NCBI GenBank assembly: GCA_902570035.1
Contig: CACFWO010000005.1
Location: 1-64,000, forward strand
Direction: 5' to 3'
DNA length: 64,000 nucleotides
Source of the DNA: an uncultured SAR86 cluster bacterium
Lineage (GTDB): Bacteria; Pseudomonadota; Gammaproteobacteria; Magnimaribacterales; AG-339-G14
Shown here: positions 40,300 through 49,626 of the stretch, one piece after another
How positions within the stretch are numbered: position 1 is the first letter of the stretch
Layout: each line of letters begins with the position of its first letter
The notes under the pieces: model-generated
The model's input: only the letters and a program-made list of their open reading frames with translations
What the model was told of the DNA's origin: nothing
Database searches by the model: none
Made by a program: the position numbers and the translations under genes

Positions 40300-40882
40300 A
40301 ATTCACCAATAAAATCTTATTGAATATTGAAAGGTCATAAAATACTATTTTGACTTCAACAGCCTCTGGAAGACTGCTATCAAAAAATATTTCTTCTGAT
40401 ATAGGCCATGCTTCATAAGAGACATTTTCAAAAAATATTTCAAGATCTACATAATCCACATCATCAAGAAGGATTTCACTTTGAAAGGGATCCTCGTTAT
40501 CCATGTATCTGTAGGATTCTCTAATCAGTTCTCCGTTATCTAATTTATAAATTATCTTTCTTAGAGCGCCGGTATCTTCCAATCCATCTGTATCCGAGAG
40601 TTTTATTAACCTTAGTAAGATTTCGTCAGAATCTGAGGAGTTTAATTCCATGGTTGATAATTCATAAGCGCCCATTTGGTCTCTTGGGATTGTATTTACG
40701 GATTGCGTAAAATCTTGTCTTAAATATTTATTCAAAAGAACCAATTTATCTAACCTATCATTTTTTTCTTGAATGGAAAGATTCGAAGAAACAGATATAT
40801 TTAATAAAGATGAGCCTAATAATGCCAAAAGAGCAAACAAAGATATTGCAATGAGCATTTCTATTAAAGATAAGCCTTTCAT
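40292..40882 (-). CDS. gspJ: Type II secretion minor pseudopilin J
   Basis: MKGLSLIEMLIAISLFALLALLG prepilin N-terminus; length and order. Confidence 0.85.
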   Translation of the reverse strand: MKGLSLIEMLIAISLFALLALLGSSLLNISVSSNLSIQEKNDRLDKLVLLNKYLRQDFTQSVNTIPRDQMGAYELSTMELNSSDSDEILLRLIKLSDTDGLEDTGALRKIIYKLDNGELIRESYRYMDNEDPFQSEILLDDVDYVDLEIFFENVSYEAWPISEEIFFDSSLPEAVEVKIVFYDLSIFNKILLVNYG

Positions 40883-41295
40883 TGGGCGAAAACCTCTTTA
40901 AAAACTTTTGATTTTCCTAATAAATCACCATTTTCAGAAAAAACTTTTATTTCAATTTCAATTCTATTTCTCTCAACTGAAGTTGCTAACTCTCTTTCCC
41001 AAATGAACGGCATGCCTAAAAATGTTTCCTCTCCTTCGTCATATTGCGAAGAAGTAAGATAATCGTCCTTGACTAAGTTTTTCAAAGCTAAGTTTTCTGC
41101 AATATTATTTGCCAGGAATCTTTCTTCGATTAAGTTAATGGATCTTGAAGAATCGGTGATTAAAGAAGAGAAAGCCAGTGCAGCAATAGCAAGAATAAAG
41201 AAAGCAACTAAGATTTCTATTATTGTGAAACCAGATAATGTTTTATTCCCAATTTCCAATATCTTTATCCGATCCTTCTCCACCTTCCTCACCAT
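40879..41295 (-). CDS. gspI: Type II secretion minor pseudopilin I
   Basis: SGFTIIEILVAFFILAIAALAFSSLITDSSRSI, FLANNIAENLA. True start may be TTG at 41259. Confidence 0.85.
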   Translation of the reverse strand: MVRKVEKDRIKILEIGNKTLSGFTIIEILVAFFILAIAALAFSSLITDSSRSINLIEERFLANNIAENLALKNLVKDDYLTSSQYDEGEETFLGMPFIWERELATSVERNRIEIEIKVFSENGDLLGKSKVFKEVFAQ

Positions 41296-41674
41296 CAGCT
41301 CCTAGAGAATATAAATCAAAAGTTCCAAATCTTCCGGGTCTTCTATATTTGTACTCATTACCCCAGGGATCTTTTTCTAATCTTCTTACATATCCTCCTG
41401 ATCTGTATCTTTCTTTAAATCTGTGATTTTCAGGAACTATCACAAGAGCTTGAAGACCCTCTCTGGAATTTGGGTAAGAGATCATATCAAGACGATAGAG
41501 CTCAAGTGCTTGTTCTAAAAGTCTAATGTCGGCTTTAGCTTTATCTTCTCTAGCCCTTTCCTGGCTCGGTAAAACATTGATTGCAATAACGGCAGTCAAT
41601 AAGCCTAAAATCATTAAAACAACTAAGATTTCAATAAGTGTAAAGCCTTTTAATTTTATTTTTTTCATAATCAT
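41243..41674 (-). CDS. gspG: Type II secretion major pseudopilin G
   Basis: KLKGFTLIEILVVLMILGLLTAVIAINVL, DPWGNEYKYRRPGRFGTFDLYSLGADGEEGGEGSDKDIGNW. Confidence 0.95.
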   Translation of the reverse strand: MIMKKIKLKGFTLIEILVVLMILGLLTAVIAINVLPSQERAREDKAKADIRLLEQALELYRLDMISYPNSREGLQALVIVPENHRFKERYRSGGYVRRLEKDPWGNEYKYRRPGRFGTFDLYSLGADGEEGGEGSDKDIGNWE

Positions 41675-41687
41675 ATTTTACTCCTCG

Positions 41688-42896
41688 TTATAGGCTAAAT
41701 GTATTTAACTGAATCAACGGTAATAAAATTGCCAAAACAATCAAAGAAACAAATCCACCCATAAAAATAATAACCGCAGGTTCCAAGAGATTTAAAGTTA
41801 TCTTAGTAGAATGATTAAATCTATCCTGAAGGTATTTTGAAACCTTGATTAACATATTTTCTAACTCTCCACTTGCTTCACCGCTTGATATCATTTCAAT
41901 GATCAATGAAGGTATGTATTGTGATTTACTCAATGATCTTGCAAGAGAATTTCCCTCAGAAACTTCTACGGATGCAAAATTAATATCTTTTTTTAAAATT
42001 CTGTTGCTAACAGTATTTGCAGAAATATCCAGTGACCTAATTATAGGGACATTGCTTGATCTGAGAATGGATAGAGAATTAGTGAATCTTGATAAGTTTG
42101 AATCAATGATAAATTTATTAATTATCGGAAGTTTTAATAGGACTTTATCAACATAGAGAAAAAACTTATTAATGCCAATGAGTCTGATTCCAATAAAAGC
42201 AATTAAAGCTAAAAAAACAATAAGCAATCCAAACCAAAGGCTTGTAAAAAAATTTGAAATTCCTAACATTGCCATTGTTAAGAATGGTAATTGCTGATTA
42301 GAGTTAGCAAATTGAGAGACAACATTTGGAACAACAAAGATTAGCAGTAAACTTATTATCACTAGCGAAGTTGCAAATAGAACCATTGGATATATTGTTG
42401 CACCAAGAATCTCTTGATTAAGAGTTGCTCTTTTTTCTAGGTAATCAGCTGTCTCCTCCATAACATTTCCCAATTCTCCAGATGATTCCCCTGCTTCGAT
42501 TAGTGATACATATAAACTATCGAAAGATTCTGGAAATTCCTTTAAAGCTTCAGAGAACTTATACCCCTCTTTAACCCGCATGGATATTTCCTTAAGTTTG
42601 TTGGCACTAGATTTATCTGAAAGCTGTTCAGCTACTGAATCTAGTGACCTATCAACAGGTATACCTGCATTAATAAGAGTGGACATTTGACGAGTTATCA
42701 ATGCTAAATCACTCGATTTAATCTTATGAGACAGAAAACTTAAAAAGGATACTGAAGCTTTTTTTTCTTTTATATCTATAGGAATTAGACTCCTATTTTT
42801 TAATTCTTGAGAAGCTAAATTAATATCATCTGCAATTAAGCTGCCTTTTATTTTTTTTCCATCTGAAGATAATGCTTCGTAATTAAATGCAGGCAT
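41688..42896 (-). CDS. gspF: Type II secretion inner-membrane protein F
   Basis: MPAFNYEALSSDGKKIKGSL, ITRQMSTLINAGIPVDRSLDSVAEQ, SLYVSLIEAGESSGELG. Confidence 0.94.
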   Translation of the reverse strand: MPAFNYEALSSDGKKIKGSLIADDINLASQELKNRSLIPIDIKEKKASVSFLSFLSHKIKSSDLALITRQMSTLINAGIPVDRSLDSVAEQLSDKSSANKLKEISMRVKEGYKFSEALKEFPESFDSLYVSLIEAGESSGELGNVMEETADYLEKRATLNQEILGATIYPMVLFATSLVIISLLLIFVVPNVVSQFANSNQQLPFLTMAMLGISNFFTSLWFGLLIVFLALIAFIGIRLIGINKFFLYVDKVLLKLPIINKFIIDSNLSRFTNSLSILRSSNVPIIRSLDISANTVSNRILKKDINFASVEVSEGNSLARSLSKSQYIPSLIIEMISSGEASGELENMLIKVSKYLQDRFNHSTKITLNLLEPAVIIFMGGFVSLIVLAILLPLIQLNTFSL

Positions 42897-44278
42897 CAGG
42901 CCTCCATAAGGACTCTTCTAACTTCTTCAAGAGTTGTAACACCTTCCTGAATAAGTTTTTGACCTGATTCTTCTAGAAAATCATGTTGAGGATCGATAAT
43001 ATCCCTTACTTTCTGTTCAGAAAAATCATCATTAATGAGTTCTTTGACATTCTGATCTATTTCTAAAATTTCAAAAATACCTTGTCTGCCAGAAAAAGTT
43101 TCTCCATCTGATGAGATTTTTCTTACTAGTCGTTGTGAAATTATTGTTCTTAAAGAAGAGGCCAATAGATAGGGCTCAATGCCCATGTCTATTAACCTAG
43201 TAATAGCCCCTAGAGTATCATTCGTGTGAATCGTTGATAAAACTAAGTGACCAGTTAGAGATGCTTGAATTGCAATCTCTGCTGTTTCTTTATCTCTTAT
43301 TTCACCTACCATTACCACGTCTGGATCCTGTCTTAAAATTGCTCGCAGTCCTGCGGCAAAAGTCATTCCAACTTTGTTGTTAACTTGTGTTTGTCCAATA
43401 CCGTCTACGGCATATTCAATAGGATCCTCGACTGTTAATATATTTCTACTTTGATCGTTCAATAAATTAAGTCCAGCATACAAAGTTGTGGTTTTACCTG
43501 AGCCAGTTGGTCCTGTTACTAATATGATTCCGTTATTTTGAGAAAGAGACTTAGTGAATACTTCTTTTTGCTCTGAAGGCATACCAAGATCGTTCAAATT
43601 AAATTTTGCTTCAGATTTATCCAGAAGTCTAAGTACAATTCTCTCGCCATAATTTGAGGGTAAAGTTGATACTCTTAAATCTACCCATTTTTCCCCAAGT
43701 TTTAATGAGATTCTGCCATCTTGAGGGACTCTTTTTTCTGCAATATCAAGATTAGCCATGACTTTTATTCTTGCATTTAAAAGAGAGGCTATTCTACTGC
43801 TGGGAGATAATATTTCTTTCAATATTCCGTCAACTCTAAACCTTATAGAAAGATTTTTTTCATAAGGCTCTATGTGTATATCAGATGCATTTGATTTTAT
43901 TGCTTCCGATAAAACAGCATTAATCAACCTAATTACAGGAGCTTCGGTTGAGTCATCAAGAAGATCTTCGGTTTTTGGTAAATCGGAGGCTAATTGTTCC
44001 AAATTAATATGATCTCCAAGACCATCTGCAATATCTTCAGATTTATCGCTATTTTCTGAATAAAAAGATGAGATATGTTTAAAAAAATCTGTTCCGGATA
44101 ACGATTTAATCACTAACGGCTTTTTGAACTTAGCTTCTAATTGAGATAATTTATTTAACTTAAAATCTTCAGAAATTAAAACTTCAAGGTTGCTTTCATT
44201 TATATCTGAAATAAAAATTCCATTTTCTCGAGCAAATTTGTAGCTCAATTGAAAATCTTGTAAATTTTTATTTTCCAT
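42896..44278 (-). CDS. gspE: Type II secretion ATPase E, tetracysteine subdomain absent
   Basis: SNASDIHIEPYEKNLSIRFRVDG, LVTGPTGSGKTTTLYAGL, RAILRQDPDVVMVGEIRDKETAEIAIQASLTGHLVLSTIHTND. Confidence 0.95.
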   Translation of the reverse strand: MENKNLQDFQLSYKFARENGIFISDINESNLEVLISEDFKLNKLSQLEAKFKKPLVIKSLSGTDFFKHISSFYSENSDKSEDIADGLGDHINLEQLASDLPKTEDLLDDSTEAPVIRLINAVLSEAIKSNASDIHIEPYEKNLSIRFRVDGILKEILSPSSRIASLLNARIKVMANLDIAEKRVPQDGRISLKLGEKWVDLRVSTLPSNYGERIVLRLLDKSEAKFNLNDLGMPSEQKEVFTKSLSQNNGIILVTGPTGSGKTTTLYAGLNLLNDQSRNILTVEDPIEYAVDGIGQTQVNNKVGMTFAAGLRAILRQDPDVVMVGEIRDKETAEIAIQASLTGHLVLSTIHTNDTLGAITRLIDMGIEPYLLASSLRTIISQRLVRKISSDGETFSGRQGIFEILEIDQNVKELINDDFSEQKVRDIIDPQHDFLEESGQKLIQEGVTTLEEVRRVLMEA

Positions 44279-44281
44279 AAT

Positions 44282-46186
44282 TTATTGATTATCCAAAAAC
44301 GTCTCGATGAGGCTTAGATCAACGACCGGTTTACCTCTTTTTTCCAATAACATTTGTTCGGCTTTCAAATAGTTATATTTTTCTGTACTTATTGTTTGCA
44401 TATCAGCTGCATTTTTAATAATTGTTGGTTTAAGGAACACAACAAGATTTCTTTTCACCTTAGATTTTGATGTAGATTTAAAGAGGTTTCCAAATACTGG
44501 AATATCTCCAAGTCCTGGAACCTTCCTTTCAACCTCTTGAATATCTTCATCGATCAATCCCCCAAGTACAACAGTTTGTCTATCCTCAACCATGACTTTA
44601 GTTTGAATCTCTCTTTTGTTTGTAATTATCTCTGACGCACTTTCTGTAATCGGTCCAAATAAACTTGAAACTTCTTGTTCGATATCAAGTCTAATTGAAT
44701 CTCCATCATTTATTTGAGGAGTTACCAAAAGCTTTATTCCTATTTCTTGACGATTGATGGTTCTGAAAGGATTGGCATTGTTTGCGCCTAGAGATTCTCC
44801 GGTGGTGATAGGAATTTCTTGTCCTACTAAAATAGAAGAGGTTTCATTGTCCATGGTTAAGATGGAAGGTGTAGATAGGACATTTGAATCAGAGTCTTTT
44901 GCAATGGCATTCAAAATAGATGCAAAGCTACTTTGACCAGCGACAATTTTACCAATCCCTAGTGCTATACCCTCAATACCAAGCAATGAAGAAGCTGCAA
45001 CAGACTTAACTGTTCCAGCTAAACCCTCTTCTGCCAGCAAGCTTGAACTAGAGGCTGCAAAAGCAGTTAAATCAGGGTTAGGGCTTCCAAACCTTGTTCC
45101 GAAAGCCGGTTGTTCGACTCCATCGCCTTGAAAAAGAATTTGCACTCCAAGATCTTTTGTGAGTTGTTCTGAAATTTCTACGATAATTGCTTCGACCAAG
45201 ACCTGAGCTCTTCTGATATCTATCTTATCTATGACATCCTCTAGTTGGCCTAGGATATCAGGATCAGCATTTATGATTAAAGAGTTAGTCTCTTTATGGG
45301 CTGATATAGATGTCTTGATTTTCCCACCAGAGCTCCCTTGAGGGCCCTTATCAATATTTTCTGCAACATTAGTCAAAATATCCTTTATCTCCTCAGCTGA
45401 TGCGTATTTTAAGTATCTAACTTTTAAACTTTTTGACTCGCTGACCTCGCTATCTAAATCAAATGCTATGGATTTCATTTTTGATGTAATTTCTTGATTT
45501 CCAACCAACAAGACAGCATTAATACGATCAATTCCAAAAGCATTAAATTCTGCAGTTGTTCTGTTAGAAGAACTCTTCAAATGAAGGTCGTTAAGAATCT
45601 TGGCCATATCCTTAGAAGAGGAATTTTTCAGAGAAATTAATTCAACCAAATCTTGATCAAGTCTATCTAACTCATTTGCAATATTCATAATTTTAGTGAT
45701 GTTCGATGCCTTATCTGCAATTAAAACTGCATTTGCATCAACAAAAGCTTCAAGATGACCCGATCTGTTGGTTATCGGTTTCAATAAGGCAACTAACGGC
45801 TTTGCAGAAATATTTTTTGGTCTAAAAACATTAATGGCTAATCCATCGGACATACTATTTTCAGAGTAATTAGTCTGGAATTCGGTTCTGCCTACGACTT
45901 CAGGAACTATCTTGGCAAGATTCCCATAATCTACCACTGAATAGGCATGGGCAGCCATGACAGATTTAAATACCTCATAAGCCTCATCGATGCTTAAATT
46001 AATCTCGGAGGCGACCGTCACGGATCCTTTCACTCTTGGATCGACCACAAAGGTTTTATTGGTTACGCTGGCCATATCTGAAATGAAAACCTTGATATCA
46101 GCATCCCGTAAGTTTATTTTTGCAGACGCCAATGAAAAAGATGCACAGGCGAGCGCAAGGAGTAAAATCCCTCTCGTAAAAATCAT
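44282..46186 (-). CDS. gspD: Type II secretion secretin D
   Basis: INLRDADIKVFISDMASVTNKTFVVDPRVKGSVTV, RRAQVLVEAIIVEIS, GGLIDEDIQEVERKVPGLGDIPVFGNLFKS. Confidence 0.95.
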   Translation of the reverse strand: MIFTRGILLLALACASFSLASAKINLRDADIKVFISDMASVTNKTFVVDPRVKGSVTVASEINLSIDEAYEVFKSVMAAHAYSVVDYGNLAKIVPEVVGRTEFQTNYSENSMSDGLAINVFRPKNISAKPLVALLKPITNRSGHLEAFVDANAVLIADKASNITKIMNIANELDRLDQDLVELISLKNSSSKDMAKILNDLHLKSSSNRTTAEFNAFGIDRINAVLLVGNQEITSKMKSIAFDLDSEVSESKSLKVRYLKYASAEEIKDILTNVAENIDKGPQGSSGGKIKTSISAHKETNSLIINADPDILGQLEDVIDKIDIRRAQVLVEAIIVEISEQLTKDLGVQILFQGDGVEQPAFGTRFGSPNPDLTAFAASSSSLLAEEGLAGTVKSVAASSLLGIEGIALGIGKIVAGQSSFASILNAIAKDSDSNVLSTPSILTMDNETSSILVGQEIPITTGESLGANNANPFRTINRQEIGIKLLVTPQINDGDSIRLDIEQEVSSLFGPITESASEIITNKREIQTKVMVEDRQTVVLGGLIDEDIQEVERKVPGLGDIPVFGNLFKSTSKSKVKRNLVVFLKPTIIKNAADMQTISTEKYNYLKAEQMLLEKRGKPVVDLSLIETFLDNQ

Positions 46187-46189
46187 ATT

Positions 46190-47008
46190 TTAATTTAGGT
46201 TAATTGTAAGGGTAATTGGGCTACCGTCTCTGATAAGACCAACTTCTATATTTCTAACTTTTTGATTAAGTTCACGTTCTAAATCAACTGTCGTAACTTT
46301 TTGACCGTTGAATGATGTAAGAATATCTCCGGGCTCTAGATTGTCATCTTGAAAAAATGGTGAAGATTTCACCGGATTAACTCTTATTCCTAAAACTTCC
46401 CCATCTCTAATAACGGGATTGAATGAAATTAACTCTTTGATTTCAAGATTTTCTAACCAGTCTTGTGATGCCATTATGGTTGGATCTATAGATTGTTTGA
46501 AACCTTTATTTTTTATAACTTCAGCAAAAGATAAGCTTTCAAGTATCCCGTTTCTTCTCAGATTAATAAACGTGTCATCTATAGACTCCACAACAAGATT
46601 ACCTGAAATTTTATCTCCAATTTTATAACTTCTCTGTTTTTCATTTGGAAGACCAATAATGGCAACATTCTCTTCTTTGGATTTCACAATCCCATATAAT
46701 TTGATGTTTAAGTCAGTTTCAGGGCCTTTTTTATTACTATCTGTTAACTTTTCAATCGACTGGTTGAGATCGTTAACTTTTACTTTAGAAAAAGGATCGG
46801 AATTCAACGCTATGTATTGCTGAGCTGTGTTAACAATGGTTGAGCTTTTAAAATCAATATTAGGAAATAAAATAGAATTAGCCGTAGAAAAGAGTTGAAA
46901 TGAAAAATAAAAAGCAAGCAGCAGAACGAAGACCAATTGAAATTTGACTCCGAAGTACAAAGTTTTATCAAGATAAAACTGAATCTCTTTTTTTACTCCA
47001 TCCAACAT
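46190..47008 (-). CDS. gspC: Type II secretion protein C
   Basis: N-terminal TM, LYGIVKSKEENVAIIGLPNEKQRSYKIGDKISGNLVVESI HR domain, PDZ-like EPGDILTSFNGQKV. Confidence 0.88.
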   Translation of the reverse strand: MLDGVKKEIQFYLDKTLYFGVKFQLVFVLLLAFYFSFQLFSTANSILFPNIDFKSSTIVNTAQQYIALNSDPFSKVKVNDLNQSIEKLTDSNKKGPETDLNIKLYGIVKSKEENVAIIGLPNEKQRSYKIGDKISGNLVVESIDDTFINLRRNGILESLSFAEVIKNKGFKQSIDPTIMASQDWLENLEIKELISFNPVIRDGEVLGIRVNPVKSSPFFQDDNLEPGDILTSFNGQKVTTVDLERELNQKVRNIEVGLIRDGSPITLTINLN

Positions 47009-47048
47009 GCTAATAATTATATATCGTAACTAGAAATACTAGAAATAC

Positions 47049-49553
47049 TTAAAAGTTAACTTTCACTCCAAAAGAGTAAGTTGTTGGGAGATCGTATTTT
47101 TCTTGTATTCTTGCCAATTGCAAGACTTCATAATCTTCACCTGTTACATTTCCAATTGTAAAACCTATTTCAATCTCGTTATCTGAATTTTCGGGTGTGA
47201 GATAAGCGGTATAGTTAAAGTCTAAAATCCCAGAACCTTGTTCCATATATACAGGGGCGCCTTCGACAGCTCCAAGCTCAGAAATTCTTTCCCCAGTATA
47301 GTTGTATGCTAATACGACTTTGTGATCGCCAGAATCATAACCAAAAGTGATATTTCCTAAGAAATCCGATTGTCCTTGCAAGCTTCTTGTGCCTTTCACA
47401 AATTCTGAAGGCAGATCCACCTCTGAATTCATGAAAGTTAAGTTACTTCTTAAGTAAAAAGGAAAGAAATCATAATAGACTTCAAATTCAACACCGGTCA
47501 TTGTCCCATCATCAACGTTTCGAAATTTTCTATAGAAAGTACCGCTCTCGATAACAGTTTCAATAGGATTTTTAAGTTGCTTATAGAAAAAACCCGCTGA
47601 AAAATATTGTCCCCCATCGCCAAAATAATTTTCATATCTAAAATCAAAATTATCGATTTCGGTAATTTGTAAATCGGAATTTCCTACATATGCTCTATTA
47701 TTTTGAGGATTGAAAAACACAGAGAGGGCTAACTCTCGAAAGTTAGGTCTAACTACAGTTTGACTTAGACCCATTCTAATTTGTTGGTTATCCTCTAATG
47801 TTTCAGTCCAAGTTAAAGCTGGCATAGCTTTACCTAAATCTAAATCACTAGATCCGTATTCTGTATTGTTATACCTATCGTAATTAGAGACATCTATATC
47901 TGAATCTTCGTATCTAACACCAAGCGCTAATCTGGATGTATCGGATATTTCCATATCAAAACCAAAGTAAGCAGCACCGATAGTGGACTCTGCAATATAA
48001 AAATCTGCTGGAGTGGTGATTTCATTAAGCTCCCATCCTGAAGGAGAGATGTTCTCTTGGGCAAAGATCAAACTTGGAGTTTGGGCCAAGAAATCTGTTG
48101 TAAAAAAACCAGAGGCAGCAGTTGGAGATGGATTGAATTCATATCGTAGAATTTTATTATCTCGTTCTTTATCGTAGTAACTGAATCCAGCTTTGATATC
48201 AAAATTTACAGTATCAGTGGCTATGAAGTATAAGATATCTGCTCCGATTTCTACAATTTCATCCGTTAGATCAAAAAACGACATTCTCCACTTATCCGAT
48301 CTATTAATAGGAAGGACTCGTCTACCATCATTATATATTTCATATTGATAATCCAAGGAATAAGGAGCATCCCTAGTACCTTCAGAATAAGAGGCACGCC
48401 AATTAAACTGTAAATCCCCAAAAAAATGTTCACCGGAGGCTTGATTAGTCCATACTTGTCTTTCTACCCATTCTATTCTCCATCTATCGATAGGAAAATT
48501 TGATAAGGCTAGGTCGCTGTAATTCAATGATGTTTTGTCGGATGATTTTCTTGTCAAAAAGGAGGTTAGTTTGACGGTATTATCATCATCAATTTCAAAA
48601 CCAAGCCCAAACAAAGAAGACAACCTTATTGTGTTCATGGAGTCAAAAAATTCTTCGCTGTCTCGAAGACTAAGAACTAGATTCGGATCTGTTTCTTCAG
48701 GCTGCCAAGCATACTTATATCTTTCACTTTCAGTAGATTCCCATTTATTGGAAAAATTTAAAGCGAATATTATCCCCATATTACTTTGTCTAATGTCATA
48801 AGAATTACCCGCTGAAACAGAAACAGAAAAATTAGGATCTATGGAATTTAATGAATATTTACTTGGTATTTCCAAGGATTTACCAACGACAGCCAATTGG
48901 TCAGGAGTAAGACCGTCGCTGTAAAATTGATTAGCTCTTCTAAGTTTTTTTCCTGAGTTTATAACTGATCTAAGTTCAGCAGGTAATTCTCTATTATTTA
49001 ATCCAAAACCAAAAAAATCACTTGAATGGCCTTCTGTAGTATAAAAATCATTGCCAGTAGTTAGGGAATCACCAGATAGAGAAAAAGAAAAATCTACAAA
49101 TTCTTCATCGGGAACGGCAATCGTTCTTAAATTTATTACCCCACCCCCAAAATTTCCTGGAAATTCAGGAGAAAAGGTTTTTTGTACCAATACGCTTTCT
49201 AAAATACTTGTTGGAAATAAATCCAGAGGGACAACTCTGCTTAACGGTTCTGGAGAAGCAATGGAGGATCCGTCCAGTAATGCCGTTGAATATCTATCTC
49301 CCAAACCTCTGACGTAAACATATTTACCTTTAAATAAACTTAGTCCAGTGACCCTTTTTAACGAGTCAGCAATGTTACTATCGCCGGCTTCTGACATTTG
49401 AGTTGTGTCGAGAATATTTGAGATTTCTGAAGTTGATCTTTTTTCATCGGGTATAAATATTCCAGAAACAACCAACTCTTCGACATCGCTACCTTCTTGT
49501 GAAACGATAAAGTAAGACATAAATAAAGCCATGAGTATTAACAAATATTTCAT
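47049..49553 (-). CDS. TonB-dependent receptor, partner of the beta-helix lipoprotein
   Basis: VEELVVSGIF, YVYVRGLGDRYSTALLDGSSIASPEPLSRVVPLDLFPTSILESVLVQKTFSPEFPGNFGGGVINLRT; C-terminal YSFGVKVNF. Confidence 0.93.
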   Translation of the reverse strand: MKYLLILMALFMSYFIVSQEGSDVEELVVSGIFIPDEKRSTSEISNILDTTQMSEAGDSNIADSLKRVTGLSLFKGKYVYVRGLGDRYSTALLDGSSIASPEPLSRVVPLDLFPTSILESVLVQKTFSPEFPGNFGGGVINLRTIAVPDEEFVDFSFSLSGDSLTTGNDFYTTEGHSSDFFGFGLNNRELPAELRSVINSGKKLRRANQFYSDGLTPDQLAVVGKSLEIPSKYSLNSIDPNFSVSVSAGNSYDIRQSNMGIIFALNFSNKWESTESERYKYAWQPEETDPNLVLSLRDSEEFFDSMNTIRLSSLFGLGFEIDDDNTVKLTSFLTRKSSDKTSLNYSDLALSNFPIDRWRIEWVERQVWTNQASGEHFFGDLQFNWRASYSEGTRDAPYSLDYQYEIYNDGRRVLPINRSDKWRMSFFDLTDEIVEIGADILYFIATDTVNFDIKAGFSYYDKERDNKILRYEFNPSPTAASGFFTTDFLAQTPSLIFAQENISPSGWELNEITTPADFYIAESTIGAAYFGFDMEISDTSRLALGVRYEDSDIDVSNYDRYNNTEYGSSDLDLGKAMPALTWTETLEDNQQIRMGLSQTVVRPNFRELALSVFFNPQNNRAYVGNSDLQITEIDNFDFRYENYFGDGGQYFSAGFFYKQLKNPIETVIESGTFYRKFRNVDDGTMTGVEFEVYYDFFPFYLRSNLTFMNSEVDLPSEFVKGTRSLQGQSDFLGNITFGYDSGDHKVVLAYNYTGERISELGAVEGAPVYMEQGSGILDFNYTAYLTPENSDNEIEIGFTIGNVTGEDYEVLQLARIQEKYDLPTTYSFGVKVNF

Positions 49554-49565
49554 TAGGATTCTCCA

Positions 49566-49604
49566 AAAAAAAGGGCCACCATTATATAAAGGTGGCCCAT
49601 TTTT
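49566..49604 (-). terminator. Strong intrinsic terminator between lipoprotein gene and TBDR
   Basis: Minus strand GGGCCACCTTTATATAATGGTGGCCCTTTTTTTT: perfect 8-bp GC-rich stem plus T8. Confidence 0.85.
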
Positions 49605-49626
49605 ACAATTTATTCAAAAAATAAAC

